NCBI GenBank assembly: GCA_030018495.1
Contig: JASEFS010000008.1
Location: 53,781-117,780 of the forward strand
Reading direction: 5' to 3'
From: Deltaproteobacteria bacterium
GTDB lineage: Bacteria; Desulfobacterota; Desulfobaccia; Desulfobaccales; 0-14-0-80-60-11
DNA length: 64,000 nt
The position numbers and the translations under genes are program-made. Positions within the stretch are counted from its first letter, which is position 1; every line of letters begins with the position of its first letter. Of the stretch, positions 33,457 through 41,982 are shown one piece after another. The notes beneath the pieces were generated by a model that worked only from the letters and a program-made list of their open reading frames with translations, was not told where the DNA came from and did not search any database.

Positions 33457-34977
33457 TCAGTATCTGTACCCCAGTTGACCGCCGATGATGTGGCGCCGGT
33501 AATCATAAAGGGCGATATTGGAGTCGTCCCGCACATAGTAATAGTGGGCGTTGACTTCCAATCCCTTCCAAATATTATAAACGCCCTCGACCCCCAGCAT
33601 GTAAATGGTGTCATCCCGCTTGGGGTTGGCCGTAAACGGATTGCCGTCAAAGAAATTGTTGGTGTAAGGCTGAAAAGCCACTTCCATGAACCCCCGGACC
33701 TTAAACCGGTCCGTCAGCGGATATAAGGCCGTCAGGGAAACGCGGTAGGTATTGTTGTCCCAATTGTCTCCCGACGTGAAAAAATGTTCATAAGTGAAGC
33801 GCAACTGGAGAAAGCCCTGTTGATTTTTGAAGAAATAATAGCCGGCCAGGGACGCGGCCAGGTTGCGGCCGGTGCGGTCGTCTTCCTGGATGAATATCGG
33901 GTACCAATAATACTGGCGGGCCAGGCGCAGGTTGCCTTCGATGCCCCAGCGGGACCCGAACATGTAGAGATATGAAGGAGTCAAGGTGAAGGCAGTGTAA
34001 TATTTGCTGGAATCAACCGCGGTGTAGTTGAAAGTGAAAGGCAGCCAGAACCTGCTGTTGCTCCAGGTGTACATGGGCATGAGCCCTGCAACGTTGCTCC
34101 ACATGTCAAAAGCGGTGAGGCGGCGGTGAAAATTCTGGTAATAAGAGTAAAAGCCCCAAACCGCCCAGGGACCGCGCGGCAGAAAGTTGTATTCCAGGGT
34201 AGCCGTCTGGGTGTATACCATGTCTCCCTGCCCGGACACCACCTGGGCCGCGACCGGATCACCGGGTTGCAAGGTGACATTGGAGTCCCAGTCAAACCCC
34301 GCCGCGGCATTGAAGCGAAACCGCCGGGCATCCGGGGTCCGGAACTCCAGGGCCTGGACATATCCCTGCGCCAGCGATGCGGTTTGGGAGAGCGGGTCAA
34401 GCCGAATGGCCTCCTGCAGAGTGCGGCGGGCCTCGCCATAGCGATCCTGGGCCGCCAGGGCCATAGACTCCTGGAACTTGGCTTCCTGGGCCAGCTTGGG
34501 GTCTTTCTGGGCTTGGCGGAAGTGCTCCGCGGCCTGGGAATACTTTCTTTGTTTATAGGCCGCCATGCCCTTTAAAAAGGCGGTTTTCCCGGGTTCATAG
34601 TTCACCGCCTGCACCGCCTGCAAATGCGGCTCGGCCTGGCTCGGCTTGTCTAGGGCAATGAGGGTGTCAGCCAAAAGAAGTTGGGCTTCCGGATAATCCG
34701 GCTTAAGCCGCAGGGCCTCTTCCAGGAAGCGCTGGGCTTCCGCATACTGCAACAGGCGCCGGTTCACCTGGCCGAGCAAAAAAGCTTTTTCCGCAGTTTT
34801 GGGCCCCTTTTGCCAGGATCGGTTCAGCAGCTCCAGGGCTTCTTCGTAATTCTCCAGGCGCAACTGCTGAGCTGATTGTTGAAGGAGGGGGTCATCGGGG
34901 GGTGTTTCGGACCGGCAAAACGTGGGGCATGCCAGTGACCAGGCGCTCAACAGGAACAGAAGAATAATTGCCGCCAT
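33457..34977 (-). CDS. TPR-beta-barrel outer membrane protein
   Basis: 506 residues. The signal peptide is residues 1-24. Residues about 30-225 hold about five TPR-like helical repeats (LRLENYEEALELLNRSW, LLQYAEAQRFLEEALRLKP, DRYGEARRTLQEAIRLDP). The remainder alternates aromatic and polar residues as beta-strands and ends HIIGGQLGYRY, a terminal-aromatic outer-membrane signature. The plan resembles surface-assembly porins (Slam-like) with a periplasmic TPR and a 14-stranded barrel; that assignment is by architecture only. Its neighbour FecR protein may be a client or partner. Confidence 0.82.
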   Translation of the reverse strand: MAAIILLFLLSAWSLACPTFCRSETPPDDPLLQQSAQQLRLENYEEALELLNRSWQKGPKTAEKAFLLGQVNRRLLQYAEAQRFLEEALRLKPDYPEAQLLLADTLIALDKPSQAEPHLQAVQAVNYEPGKTAFLKGMAAYKQRKYSQAAEHFRQAQKDPKLAQEAKFQESMALAAQDRYGEARRTLQEAIRLDPLSQTASLAQGYVQALEFRTPDARRFRFNAAAGFDWDSNVTLQPGDPVAAQVVSGQGDMVYTQTATLEYNFLPRGPWAVWGFYSYYQNFHRRLTAFDMWSNVAGLMPMYTWSNSRFWLPFTFNYTAVDSSKYYTAFTLTPSYLYMFGSRWGIEGNLRLARQYYWYPIFIQEDDRTGRNLAASLAGYYFFKNQQGFLQLRFTYEHFFTSGDNWDNNTYRVSLTALYPLTDRFKVRGFMEVAFQPYTNNFFDGNPFTANPKRDDTIYMLGVEGVYNIWKGLEVNAHYYYVRDDSNIALYDYRRHIIGGQLGYRY

Positions 34978-35090
34978 TTCCGCCTCTCGCTCGAAGTCGT
35001 GGGCACCGGATATTATTAACGTTGGTTACCATAGCATGTACCTTGAATATTTTCAAAGTTTTTTAGACAGATAGCGTTTTATCGCGAACA

Positions 35091-35124
35091 TCTCCCGGGC
35101 TGCTTTTTGTAAAGCGCCGGGAGA
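35091..35124. terminator. Long stem-loop downstream of a hypothetical gene
   Basis: TCTCCCGG and CCGGGAGA arms with an inner GCTTT/AAAGC stem. It lies just beyond the stop of the 35149-35490 gene on the minus strand. There is no T-run, so intrinsic termination is uncertain. Confidence 0.4.
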
Positions 35125-35148
35125 GAAATGCAGGCAAATTTAAGATGG

Positions 35149-35490
35149 CTAAGCCGGCTGCCGGTTCCAGCGGGCAATTTCCTCGCACAACATATAGACT
35201 TCCTGGCTGTTGAAGCACCAAGTCAAGCCGGGTACGGAAGAATCATTGACCGCCTGGTATTCAGTAATTTGCGGACCGTGGAATTTGAGGACAGCTACTA
35301 TGTATAAGCCTTCATGCAGTCGGCTTTGGGAGATCCTCACGCCGTAGTCGTTCTTAAACCGGACCAATACCTGGTATTCCGATATCAGGGAGGAGGACCG
35401 CAGCGACGCGACGCTGCTCGCCAAACCTCCGAAAAATACATCAGGAGGAGGCCAGAAATCAGGCCATCCTTGTAAGGAGTTCATTTCCAT
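35149..35490 (-). CDS. Hypothetical protein, 113 residues
   Basis: No family recognised. A short Trp/Pro-rich start (GWPDFWPPPDVFFGG) is followed by a beta-strand-rich region (EYQVLVRFKNDYGVRISQSR, GLYIVAVLKFHG) and a tail with CFNSQEVYMLCEEIARWN. No signal peptide, membrane helix or metal motif. Codon use resembles its neighbours. It stands alone with a hairpin after it. Confidence 0.6.
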   Translation of the reverse strand: MEMNSLQGWPDFWPPPDVFFGGLASSVASLRSSSLISEYQVLVRFKNDYGVRISQSRLHEGLYIVAVLKFHGPQITEYQAVNDSSVPGLTWCFNSQEVYMLCEEIARWNRQPA

Positions 35491-35640
35491 CCGTAAACCT
35501 GTTCAGGGTTTTTTTTCCACCATCGCTCTGACGCATCGTTAAAAGTTCGCTCGCATCTTGGAGCCTGAGCATTATCACTTTCTTTACATCTTAAATTCTT
35601 CCGCGCGTTTGTTCCTGCTCTGCCTGGTCTTGCGAAGTCA

Positions 35641-35817
35641 TTAATAAAGCTTCAGACCGGCTTTCGGGTCAGGCTTGCCGGGTGGCAAATTCACCAGAAT
35701 GTTTTCTTTTTCCTCCACCACACCGCTGCCGCCGCATTCCGGGCAGACACCGTTCAAATAGGCGATCAAAGTGTAGCAGGTCGGACACTCCATAAAGCGC
35801 TTTTCTTTATTTGCCAT
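35641..35817 (-). CDS. Small zinc-ribbon protein, 58 residues
   Basis: ATG at 35817, TAA at 35641-35643, with GGGGGG eight bases upstream of the start. The sequence has two knuckles, CPTC and CPEC, separated by 14 residues, giving a Zn-ribbon of the rubredoxin/DUF type, followed by an acidic stretch (VVEEKEN) and a Lys/Pro tail. No enzymatic domain. Its promoter region carries an 11-bp-period direct repeat (35853-35883) shared with two other promoters near the SARP-type regulator, so it is a likely target of that regulator. Confidence 0.78.
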   Translation of the reverse strand: MANKEKRFMECPTCYTLIAYLNGVCPECGGSGVVEEKENILVNLPPGKPDPKAGLKLY

Positions 35818-35852
35818 GGGGTGACCCCCCTTTTCTCCCAGGTTAGCTTAAC

Positions 35853-35883
35853 CATAAAGCAGCCCGGGTTACGAAAAGGTTAC
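35853..35883 (-). promoter_or_regulatory. SARP-type direct repeat and -10 element upstream of the zinc-ribbon gene (site A)
   Basis: Read on the minus strand: GTAACCTTTTCGTAACC is a 6-bp word repeated with period exactly 11 bp (plus-strand GGTTAC at 35867-35872 and 35878-35883). Eight bases (35859-35866) separate it from TTTATG (35853-35858), a weak -10 candidate; TATGGT two bases on is an alternative. Sites B and C have the same geometry. Confidence 0.7.
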
Positions 35884-36048
35884 AAAAAGAATTCTCCCCA
35901 TCTCCGGCTAACATTGAATAATATTTACTATATTTGAGAGGTCGCAGTTAAACGGGGGCAATTCAGGGAAAAAATAATTGCCCCTACGCCAATGTTTCAC
36001 TTGAAAGCGAATGCCAAGTCCTGTTTCCCAAAAGAAGCCGGGAATCAC

Positions 36049-36077
36049 TTGACACTAAACTGCACCACAGGTAACTT
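36049..36077 (+). promoter_or_regulatory. Sigma-70-type promoter of the SARP/MalT-like regulator gene
   Basis: TTGACA (36049-36054), a 17-bp spacer, then TAACTT (36072-36077), 60 bp ahead of the chosen ATG at 36137. The -10 sits inside the inverted sequence GGTAAC...ATTACC (about 36071-36089), a possible operator. Confidence 0.65.
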
Positions 36078-36136
36078 CTTAATTACCGGTCAATTCATTG
36101 TTTTTCAGCAAAGCCGATCCTTTTAAGGTGGCAGGG

Positions 36137-39100
36137 ATGCAGCCGTCAGTGCACATCGCCAAAATCATCCCGCCTCAGGTTCCTCAAATACTCCCTCGCC
36201 CGCGCCTGATTAATAGCCTGCAGCAGCAAGAAGACAAAAAACTTATCCTGATATTGGGACAGGCGGCCCAGGGCAAGTCCACCCTGGCGGTGTCTTACGT
36301 CAACGCCTCTCCGGTGCCTTCGGCCTGGGTCAATCTCGGCCCCGAGGACACCGATGCGGTGACTTTGTTTTATCTGCTCGGGCACGCCTTGCAGCGGATC
36401 TTGCCAAAGGCGGATTTTTCCGCCGCCCTGTCCTATCCGGCCGTCGCCATGGGCCCCCGGGAGGAAGGGCCTCTTTACCGGAATTGGCTGGAGGCCCTCC
36501 TGGATCGGGTCCCCGGCAGGGTTAACATTATCCTGGACGGCCTGGACCGGCTCAGCCCCGGGGCTTCGGCTTTCCGGCTTTTACAGGCACTCCTGGCCGT
36601 GTTGCCCTCCAAATGCCGCTTGTTTATTCTCTCCCGGGAAATGCCGCCGGTGGATATCAGAAATCTGGCGGAGCACCAGGAGGTCTTCCGGCTGAACAAC
36701 GCGGATTTGGCCTTTAATCTCAGCGAAACCACCAAATACTTCCACACCATCCGCAACTTTCACCTGTCCGCCGGGTTGATTCAGCGCATTCACAGCCTCA
36801 CGGAAGGCTGGATCGGCGGCTTGGTGCTTTTCTGCGACTCCCTGGACTGGGTCCCGGAAAGCCAGCGGGAACGATACGTTTCCCAGGAACTGGCGGGGAA
36901 ATTTATCTGGAACATCTTCCATTACTTCGGCGAGCGGATATTCTCCCTGGTGCCTCGGGAAGTGCAGGAATTCCTTATCAAAACTTCCATCCTGGAGGTG
37001 GTGGAGCCTGATTTCGTCAAGGACGCTATGGGCCTTGACAGCCCGGAAGCCATCCTGGAGGAGTTGGTAAAGCGGAACCTCTTTGTGCAGCCCATTTACG
37101 ATAAAAAGAAGGGATTTTCCTACCGGTATCATCCGCTCTTCAAAGAATTTTTGCAGGGTAAATTCCAGACTTTGATGGCCCGGGAGCACCAAGCGGATTC
37201 TTATTATAACGCCGCGTCCCTGTCCGAGCGCCGCGAGGATTTGGAGGCCGCGGTGCGCTATTATCTCAAGGCGCAGGCTTACCCCGAAGCCGCCCAAGCC
37301 ATTGAGCGGGCCGGCCTGGAACTGGTGCGCCTGGGTAAAACCTCGGAACTGGCCCAATGGCTGGCGGCCCTGCCCGCGGACTTGGTGCGGCGAAAACCCT
37401 GGCTCCTCTTCTACCACTATATGACCGGGCGATTTCAAGGGTCCGAGGAGCATCTGGCGAGCCTTCAGGAAGCGTACGCGCTCTTTGCCGAGCAGGCGCA
37501 GACGCAGGGACTTCTTCTGTGCCTGGCGTATTTTTTGGAAACTTCCTTTTCCAGGGGCCGCCAGGCAATCCCCTCGGTTCACACTTTGCTGGCCCAGGCT
37601 GAGGCTCTGGTGGAGTCTCCGGCGGCGCGCGCCTTTCCCCTGGAGCAAGCCATTCTCTGGTGCCAGATAGGCTTTGCGCATTTTCTCCGCACCGGCAATT
37701 CCCGCAAAGGTGTATGGGCCTGTCAAAATGCTTACCTCTTGGCCCGGGATTTAGGCATCATTCCGCTGCAGTTCAGCGCCCTGGCCTACAGCCTGGGATG
37801 TCTCGCGTTTTTGGGGGAGTTCCAGCGGGCCGAGGAGGTCATCAGTGAGGCCCAGAAGTTGTGGGACAAATGCCCTCATCCAGAATTGCGCGCCGTCTAC
37901 TATGTTAATTTATGCAACTACCTATGGCTCAAAGAAGATTTTGCGGCCGCGGCGGCCGCCCTGGGCCAGGCGCAAGAAGCCGCTACGCAGCATGGCCTCA
38001 CCCATCTTCAGCATGTGGTGCTGCTGTACGATCTTGTTTTGAAAATCTACCAGGGGGATTTTCGCGCCGCGGAAGAGGTCGGCATCGGCTTGGCCGGTTT
38101 ACTGTTTTCGGCGGGCAATATGGTCATGTACGGCAGCGCCATGTTTCACCTGGGACTCGGCTATTACCGCCGGGCAGATTACCGCAAGGCCCGTGAGCAT
38201 TGCGCCCGCGCCGCGGAGATTCTCTCGTCCCACGAGGGCCAGTCCGATTTCTACCTGTTTATGGTCAAAATTATTTCGAGTCTGGCGGCTCTTCACTTGG
38301 GAGAAGACGCGGAAGTCGAGCAGGGCTTGGCAGAGGCCCACGCCCATTTTCAAGACATCGAATCCCATATATTTTTAAAAGAATCCCACTTGGCCCTGGC
38401 CCTGTGGAAATGGCGGCAAGGTGACACCGCCAGGGCCCGGGACCATTTGGAGGCCGGCCTGAAAATCGCCCAGGATCGGGACTTTTACCTGAACCTGTTG
38501 CTAAACCGCAAGGACATGCTCAGGGTCTGTACGCTGGCCCTGGAACTGGAGGCCGCGGCTGTCTGGGATTATGCCTCCCGCTGCCTCAGCCGTTGCCTGC
38601 CTGATTTGGCCGATGCCGAGCTCGCCCGGCTGGCCCGGCATCACAACCGGGAAATCGCCGACAAGGCCTGGGAAATACGGAAAACCATTCACCGGGCCAA
38701 CCTTCCCAGACTGCGCTTCCAGACCCTGGGAGGCTTCCGCTTCTGGCGGGGCGAGGTGCTGGTGGATGACAAGGAATGGGAGGGGCATCAGCCCCAACTG
38801 CTGCTCAAGGCCATCATCGGCCGCGGCTCCAAGGGGGTCCCCAAGGACGTCCTCATGGAAGACCTCTGGCCCGAAGCCCCTCCTGACCTGACGGAAAAAA
38901 ACTTCAAAGTCAACCTCCACCGCCTGCGCAAAGTCCTGGAGCCGGTCATGAACAAGACCTACGGGTCTTCCTATGTCCATCTCAAGGCAAACCTCATCTC
39001 CCTTGACCCGGAACTCTGCCATCTGGATATTGATGATTTTCTCTCGGCTTTGAGAGAGGCCGAGAGGGAGGAGGAGCAGGGCAACGCCAAACAGGCCGTT

Positions 39101-39502
39101 TCTCTATACCAGCGGGCCGCGGAATTGTACGGCGGGCCTTTTTTGGCAGAGGAGTTGTACCACTCCTGGGCGGAGGCCAAAAGAGAGGAATTGCAGGGGA
39201 AATATCTGGAGCTCCTGCACCGGCTGGCCAAACTGTACGAGGCTCGGGGCTCCGTGCTCAAGGCCATCGACTGCTGGAAGCAGGTGATCCAGACCGACCC
39301 CCTGGCCGAGGGGGCCAGCCGGAACCTGATGCTCCTTTACGCCAAAAGGGGCATGCGCAACGCCGCGCTCAGGGTTTATGAAGAGTGCCGGCAAGCCCTG
39401 CAGGAAATGTTGAACGCCGAGCCTGAGGAAGCAACCACGGCCATTTACCGGAAAATTCAGGAAAGCGCCGCCAAGTCAAAACCCGCCGGGCCGGGGGCGT
39501 GA
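36137..39502 (+). CDS. Large SARP-type transcriptional regulator: MalT/AfsR-like STAND ATPase, TPR array, C-terminal OmpR-like DNA-binding and BTAD domains
   Basis: 1,121 residues from the ATG at 36137 (AAGGTGG upstream; an alternative non-ATG start lies 13 codons earlier). Residues about 25-330 are a STAND ATPase with the Walker A LILGQAAQGKSTLAV, Walker B-like NIILDGLDRLS and a winged-helix end (FKEFLQGKF). Residues about 330-850 are helical TPR-like repeats. Residues about 865-960 form a winged-helix DNA-binding domain (LPRLRFQTLGGFRFWRG, NFKVNLHRLRKVLEP), followed by a BTAD domain to the end (YQRAAELYGGPFLAEEL, LAKLYEARGSVLKAIDCW). It differs from AfsR in having the DNA-binding region at the C-terminus. 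SARPs bind direct repeats of 11 bp period, and three such sites flank this gene. The ligand is unknown. Confidence 0.93.
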   Translation: MQPSVHIAKIIPPQVPQILPRPRLINSLQQQEDKKLILILGQAAQGKSTLAVSYVNASPVPSAWVNLGPEDTDAVTLFYLLGHALQRILPKADFSAALSYPAVAMGPREEGPLYRNWLEALLDRVPGRVNIILDGLDRLSPGASAFRLLQALLAVLPSKCRLFILSREMPPVDIRNLAEHQEVFRLNNADLAFNLSETTKYFHTIRNFHLSAGLIQRIHSLTEGWIGGLVLFCDSLDWVPESQRERYVSQELAGKFIWNIFHYFGERIFSLVPREVQEFLIKTSILEVVEPDFVKDAMGLDSPEAILEELVKRNLFVQPIYDKKKGFSYRYHPLFKEFLQGKFQTLMAREHQADSYYNAASLSERREDLEAAVRYYLKAQAYPEAAQAIERAGLELVRLGKTSELAQWLAALPADLVRRKPWLLFYHYMTGRFQGSEEHLASLQEAYALFAEQAQTQGLLLCLAYFLETSFSRGRQAIPSVHTLLAQAEALVESPAARAFPLEQAILWCQIGFAHFLRTGNSRKGVWACQNAYLLARDLGIIPLQFSALAYSLGCLAFLGEFQRAEEVISEAQKLWDKCPHPELRAVYYVNLCNYLWLKEDFAAAAAALGQAQEAATQHGLTHLQHVVLLYDLVLKIYQGDFRAAEEVGIGLAGLLFSAGNMVMYGSAMFHLGLGYYRRADYRKAREHCARAAEILSSHEGQSDFYLFMVKIISSLAALHLGEDAEVEQGLAEAHAHFQDIESHIFLKESHLALALWKWRQGDTARARDHLEAGLKIAQDRDFYLNLLLNRKDMLRVCTLALELEAAAVWDYASRCLSRCLPDLADAELARLARHHNREIADKAWEIRKTIHRANLPRLRFQTLGGFRFWRGEVLVDDKEWEGHQPQLLLKAIIGRGSKGVPKDVLMEDLWPEAPPDLTEKNFKVNLHRLRKVLEPVMNKTYGSSYVHLKANLISLDPELCHLDIDDFLSALREAEREEEQGNAKQAVSLYQRAAELYGGPFLAEELYHSWAEAKREELQGKYLELLHRLAKLYEARGSVLKAIDCWKQVIQTDPLAEGASRNLMLLYAKRGMRNAALRVYEECRQALQEMLNAEPEEATTAIYRKIQESAAKSKPAGPGA

Positions 39503-39540
39503 TTTTTTTTCCCGTTGGCCGCAACCGGCCGAAAAAAAAG
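39503..39540. terminator. Candidate bidirectional terminator after the SARP gene
   Basis: A run of eight T (39503-39510), GGCCG/CGGCC arms around a short loop, then eight A. The stem is interrupted by CCGTT, so folding is imperfect, but the T and A runs fit a bidirectional terminator. Confidence 0.4.
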
Positions 39541-39611
39541 TCCGCGTTCCTGTCATTAGTTCAAATAGCTGCTGTTATGCATTAGTTAGACAAGCGTCAT
39601 CTTTTCCCATT

Positions 39612-39642
39612 TTAACCCGTTTGTAACCGCCCCCCCTGTAAA
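39612..39642 (+). promoter_or_regulatory. SARP-type direct repeat and -10 element upstream of the GNAT gene (site C)
   Basis: TTAACC (39612-39617) and GTAACC (39623-39628), period 11 bp. An 8-bp spacer (39629-39636) leads to TGTAAA (39637-39642), a -10 candidate about 50 bp before the ATG at 39693. Same orientation relative to its gene as sites A and B. Confidence 0.7.
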
Positions 39643-39692
39643 TTCAAGACAAAACCTGAAGAATTCAGCTCAGTGTCCAGGAGGTGACGGAC

Positions 39693-40262
39693 ATGCTGAA
39701 TCCCATTTCTTACCGCCGGCTTTTCACCCTGTCCAACGGCCAGAAAGTCAAGTGCAGGCTGCTTAACGGCCAGGACCAGGATGGTCTCCTCTGCCTGTAT
39801 CAAACCGCTCCGCCGGAAGACACCTATTTTTTGAAACAGGATGTGAAGGACATGGTTTCCCTCGAAAATTATTCGGACCAGCCGACGCCGCGCCGCATCT
39901 TTTTATCCGCACTGGAAATGACCCAGGGCCGATTTATCGCCACGGCACAAATGGAGCGGGGTATCGGATGCTCCAAGCACATCGGCGAAATCCTGCACAT
40001 CTTTGTAGCCCGGCCGTTTCACAACCTGGGATTGGGGAGCCTTTTGCTCGGGGAGCTCATAGACCTCTCCCAAGCGGAAAAGCTCCATTGGCTGAGGGCT
40101 GAAATAGTGAGCGAGCACAAAGCAGCCCTCAAGGGATTTCTCCGCAAGGGTTTCAAGATCAGGGCCACCCTGGAGGATTTTTTTATCGGCCGGGACGGCG
40201 CCACCTACGATGTGGTTTTGCTGACCCGTTCTTTGCTTAAAGATTATGGCGATGATATCTGA
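39693..40262 (+). CDS. GNAT-family N-acetyltransferase
   Basis: 189 residues from the ATG at 39693, with AGGAGGTGA upstream (spacing about five). Features fit a GNAT fold: GEILHIFVARPFHNLGLGSLLLGELIDL, where FHNLGLGSL resembles the acetyl-CoA-binding loop (R/Q-x-x-G-x-G/A), then LRAEIVSEHKAALKGFLRKGFK, the usual asparagine-free final strand. The acceptor is unknown. It lies 190 bp after the SARP gene with its own SARP-type site C. Confidence 0.82.
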   Translation: MLNPISYRRLFTLSNGQKVKCRLLNGQDQDGLLCLYQTAPPEDTYFLKQDVKDMVSLENYSDQPTPRRIFLSALEMTQGRFIATAQMERGIGCSKHIGEILHIFVARPFHNLGLGSLLLGELIDLSQAEKLHWLRAEIVSEHKAALKGFLRKGFKIRATLEDFFIGRDGATYDVVLLTRSLLKDYGDDI

Positions 40263-40439
40263 GGGGAAACCCTGACACTGCCGCGGCCTGTTTTTTTCTT
40301 TACTTTTTTCCCCATAATTGATTAATCATGTCTCAGTGGCGGCGAATGCCATGGGGGCAGATGCGCCGGCGCGGTTTTACCGATAACGCTGGGCTCCGTC
40401 TGCCGGTTGCAAGCCTTGCCCCTGAGGGCCGGTGCGGCG

Positions 40440-40937
40440 ATGACCGACACGCAAATTTTTAAGAAAATCTTCTTGTTCCAGGATTTGCTCGAAGAAGAGG
40501 TGCAGAAAGTCTTAGGGCTTACGGCGCTGAGGACTTTTCCCGCCGGCCAGGTCATTATTCACGAAGGCGAAGCCGGGGACAGCATGTTCATCATGTGCCA
40601 GGGGGAGGTGGAAATTACCAAACGCCTCGGCTTGGTACTGGATGAAGAAGCCCCCCGGGAGCGCATCATCGTCCGCCTCAAGGCCGAAGAGGGCGTCTGT
40701 TTCGGCGAAATGGCCCTCCTGGAGAATGAGCCTAGATCGGCTACGGTCACCGCGCTTACGGAGTGCCAGCTCCTGGAAATGGGACGGGAAAATTTCCTGC
40801 GCCTGGTGCAGCAGAATTGCGAAATGGGCAGCAAGATCCTGCTGCGGCTGGCCCAGCTCCTGTCACGCTACTTGCGCAAGACCAACCAGGATATGGTGAA
40901 GCTCACCACCGCCATGGCCATCGCCCTGGGACGGTAA
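40440..40937 (+). CDS. Cyclic nucleotide-binding domain protein without an effector domain
   Basis: 165 residues from the ATG at 40440. A CNB (Crp-like) beta-barrel spans about 10-140: FPAGQVIIHEGEAGDSMFIMCQGEVEI and CFGEMALLENEPRSATVTALTECQLLEM, which contains the phosphate-binding cassette (GEMALL..PRSAT). The C-terminus is a helix (LLRLAQLLSRYLRKTNQDMVKL) too short for a Crp winged helix, so it is probably a protein-level sensor rather than a transcription factor. Start choice is weak because no clear ribosome-binding site is visible. The next gene is convergent and 11 bp away. Confidence 0.87.
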   Translation: MTDTQIFKKIFLFQDLLEEEVQKVLGLTALRTFPAGQVIIHEGEAGDSMFIMCQGEVEITKRLGLVLDEEAPRERIIVRLKAEEGVCFGEMALLENEPRSATVTALTECQLLEMGRENFLRLVQQNCEMGSKILLRLAQLLSRYLRKTNQDMVKLTTAMAIALGR

Positions 40938-40948
40938 GGCCCGGCTCT

Positions 40949-41512
40949 TCAGACATAAATTTCTCCCAATCGCTGAGGCTCCCCTAACCTTTCTTCCGCG
41001 AGCAGCCCCTGATTGAGCAGCAAAGTCTCCATTTTTTTCAGGGCCGCGAGAAATTGGGACCACAGGATGGGGCCTATGGTGATCAACCGGTTGATCCGGC
41101 AGGGACGGCCCCGTTTGGAAATGGCCGAGGTCTTCAGCAGAATAAAGGTAATGCCCCGGAAGTCCTGGTGCTCAAGATAAATTTGTTCCTGGGAGTTCTT
41201 CTCGAGAACGTTGCTGTTGGAAAAGACTGACCGGACTTCAACCTCCGGGGTGGTCTGCTGCACCCAGACCGGAAAAGCGCCTTTCAACGGCGCCAGCCTC
41301 GCCACCGCGTCGCAGAAATGGCGCCAAAGTTTTAGATTGATGATCGCCCCTTGATCCGTGGGCACAGCTTTGCCCTTGATCTCATCCAGGGCATAAACCC
41401 GCAAGTCCACATGCCTCTCGCCGTGATGCTGCCTTAAACTCAAACGGATTTCTTCCCGATTGCTCCGGGAGACGACGATTGGGTCAATACCTTCCCAGAT
41501 AATCTCAGGCAT
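40949..41512 (-). CDS. PC4/p15-like single-stranded-DNA-binding domain protein
   Basis: 187 residues from the ATG at 41512 (CCGGAG six bases upstream); a longer frame overlaps the upstream gene and is not credible. The N-terminal 65 residues match bacterial PC4 transcriptional-coactivator-like domains: REEIRLSLRQHHGERHVDLR, then YALDEIKGKAVPTDQGAIIN and a helix NLKLWRHFCDAVARL. The remaining 110 residues are beta-rich and not recognised (VWVQQTTPEVEVRSV, DFRGITFILLKTS). PC4 domains bind single-stranded DNA or RNA. It is downstream of the 101-residue gene and probably co-expressed with it from the SARP-type site B. Confidence 0.78.
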   Translation of the reverse strand: MPEIIWEGIDPIVVSRSNREEIRLSLRQHHGERHVDLRVYALDEIKGKAVPTDQGAIINLKLWRHFCDAVARLAPLKGAFPVWVQQTTPEVEVRSVFSNSNVLEKNSQEQIYLEHQDFRGITFILLKTSAISKRGRPCRINRLITIGPILWSQFLAALKKMETLLLNQGLLAEERLGEPQRLGEIYV

Positions 41513-41633
41513 GGTAATCTCCGGTGCCCGCGATCCGCGTAAAAACTTGCGGAGGTAAAGATTCCGTGTGAGCCGGCGAGGCAGAAAAGCTGATGGCTGC
41601 GCCTGGTCGACAGGCTGCCTTTGGGCCGACCGG

Positions 41634-41939
41634 TCAACCTTCCTGCCGCAGGATGTTTGCGACCTGCTCCAATTTTTCCGGGGTAAGAGGCTTACCCCGC
41701 AATTCTGCGATGATGAGGCTTTGGGCAAATACCAGGGCTTCCAGCTTCTCCAACCTTTTGAAAATTTTTTTAAAGGCCTGACTCGCCATCCGGTCAAGCT
41801 GCTTGTCATTGTCATACAAGGCCAGGAGCGCGGCCTGCAGGTGCGGATCATCAAAGGCATTTGCCAAGACCATCTCCCTGCGAGCGCGAGTTTTTTTGAC
41901 CGCTTTCTTCCGCCGCGGCAGCTTGAGAACCTCTCCCAT
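41634..41939 (-). CDS. Hypothetical charged helical protein, 101 residues
   Basis: Highly charged and largely alpha-helical. It starts with a basic stretch (KLPRRKKAVKKTRARREM), then LANAFDDPHLQAALLALYDN and a probable coiled coil or long helix (FKKIFKRLEKLEALVFAQSL). No family recognised. The basic N-terminus could bind nucleic acid. It begins about 44 bp downstream of the -10 of SARP-type site B and is followed, after 121 bp, by the PC4-domain gene. Confidence 0.7.
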   Translation of the reverse strand: MGEVLKLPRRKKAVKKTRARREMVLANAFDDPHLQAALLALYDNDKQLDRMASQAFKKIFKRLEKLEALVFAQSLIIAELRGKPLTPEKLEQVANILRQEG

Positions 41940-41982
41940 AATTTTCCCCCCTCGAGCCTTCGGATGCCGGATTATTTATTTC

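Noticed and set aside
36071-36089. GGTAAC...ATTACC near the SARP gene as an autoregulatory direct repeat
   Set aside because: It is an inverted, not direct, repeat with the wrong spacing; listed only as a possible operator.
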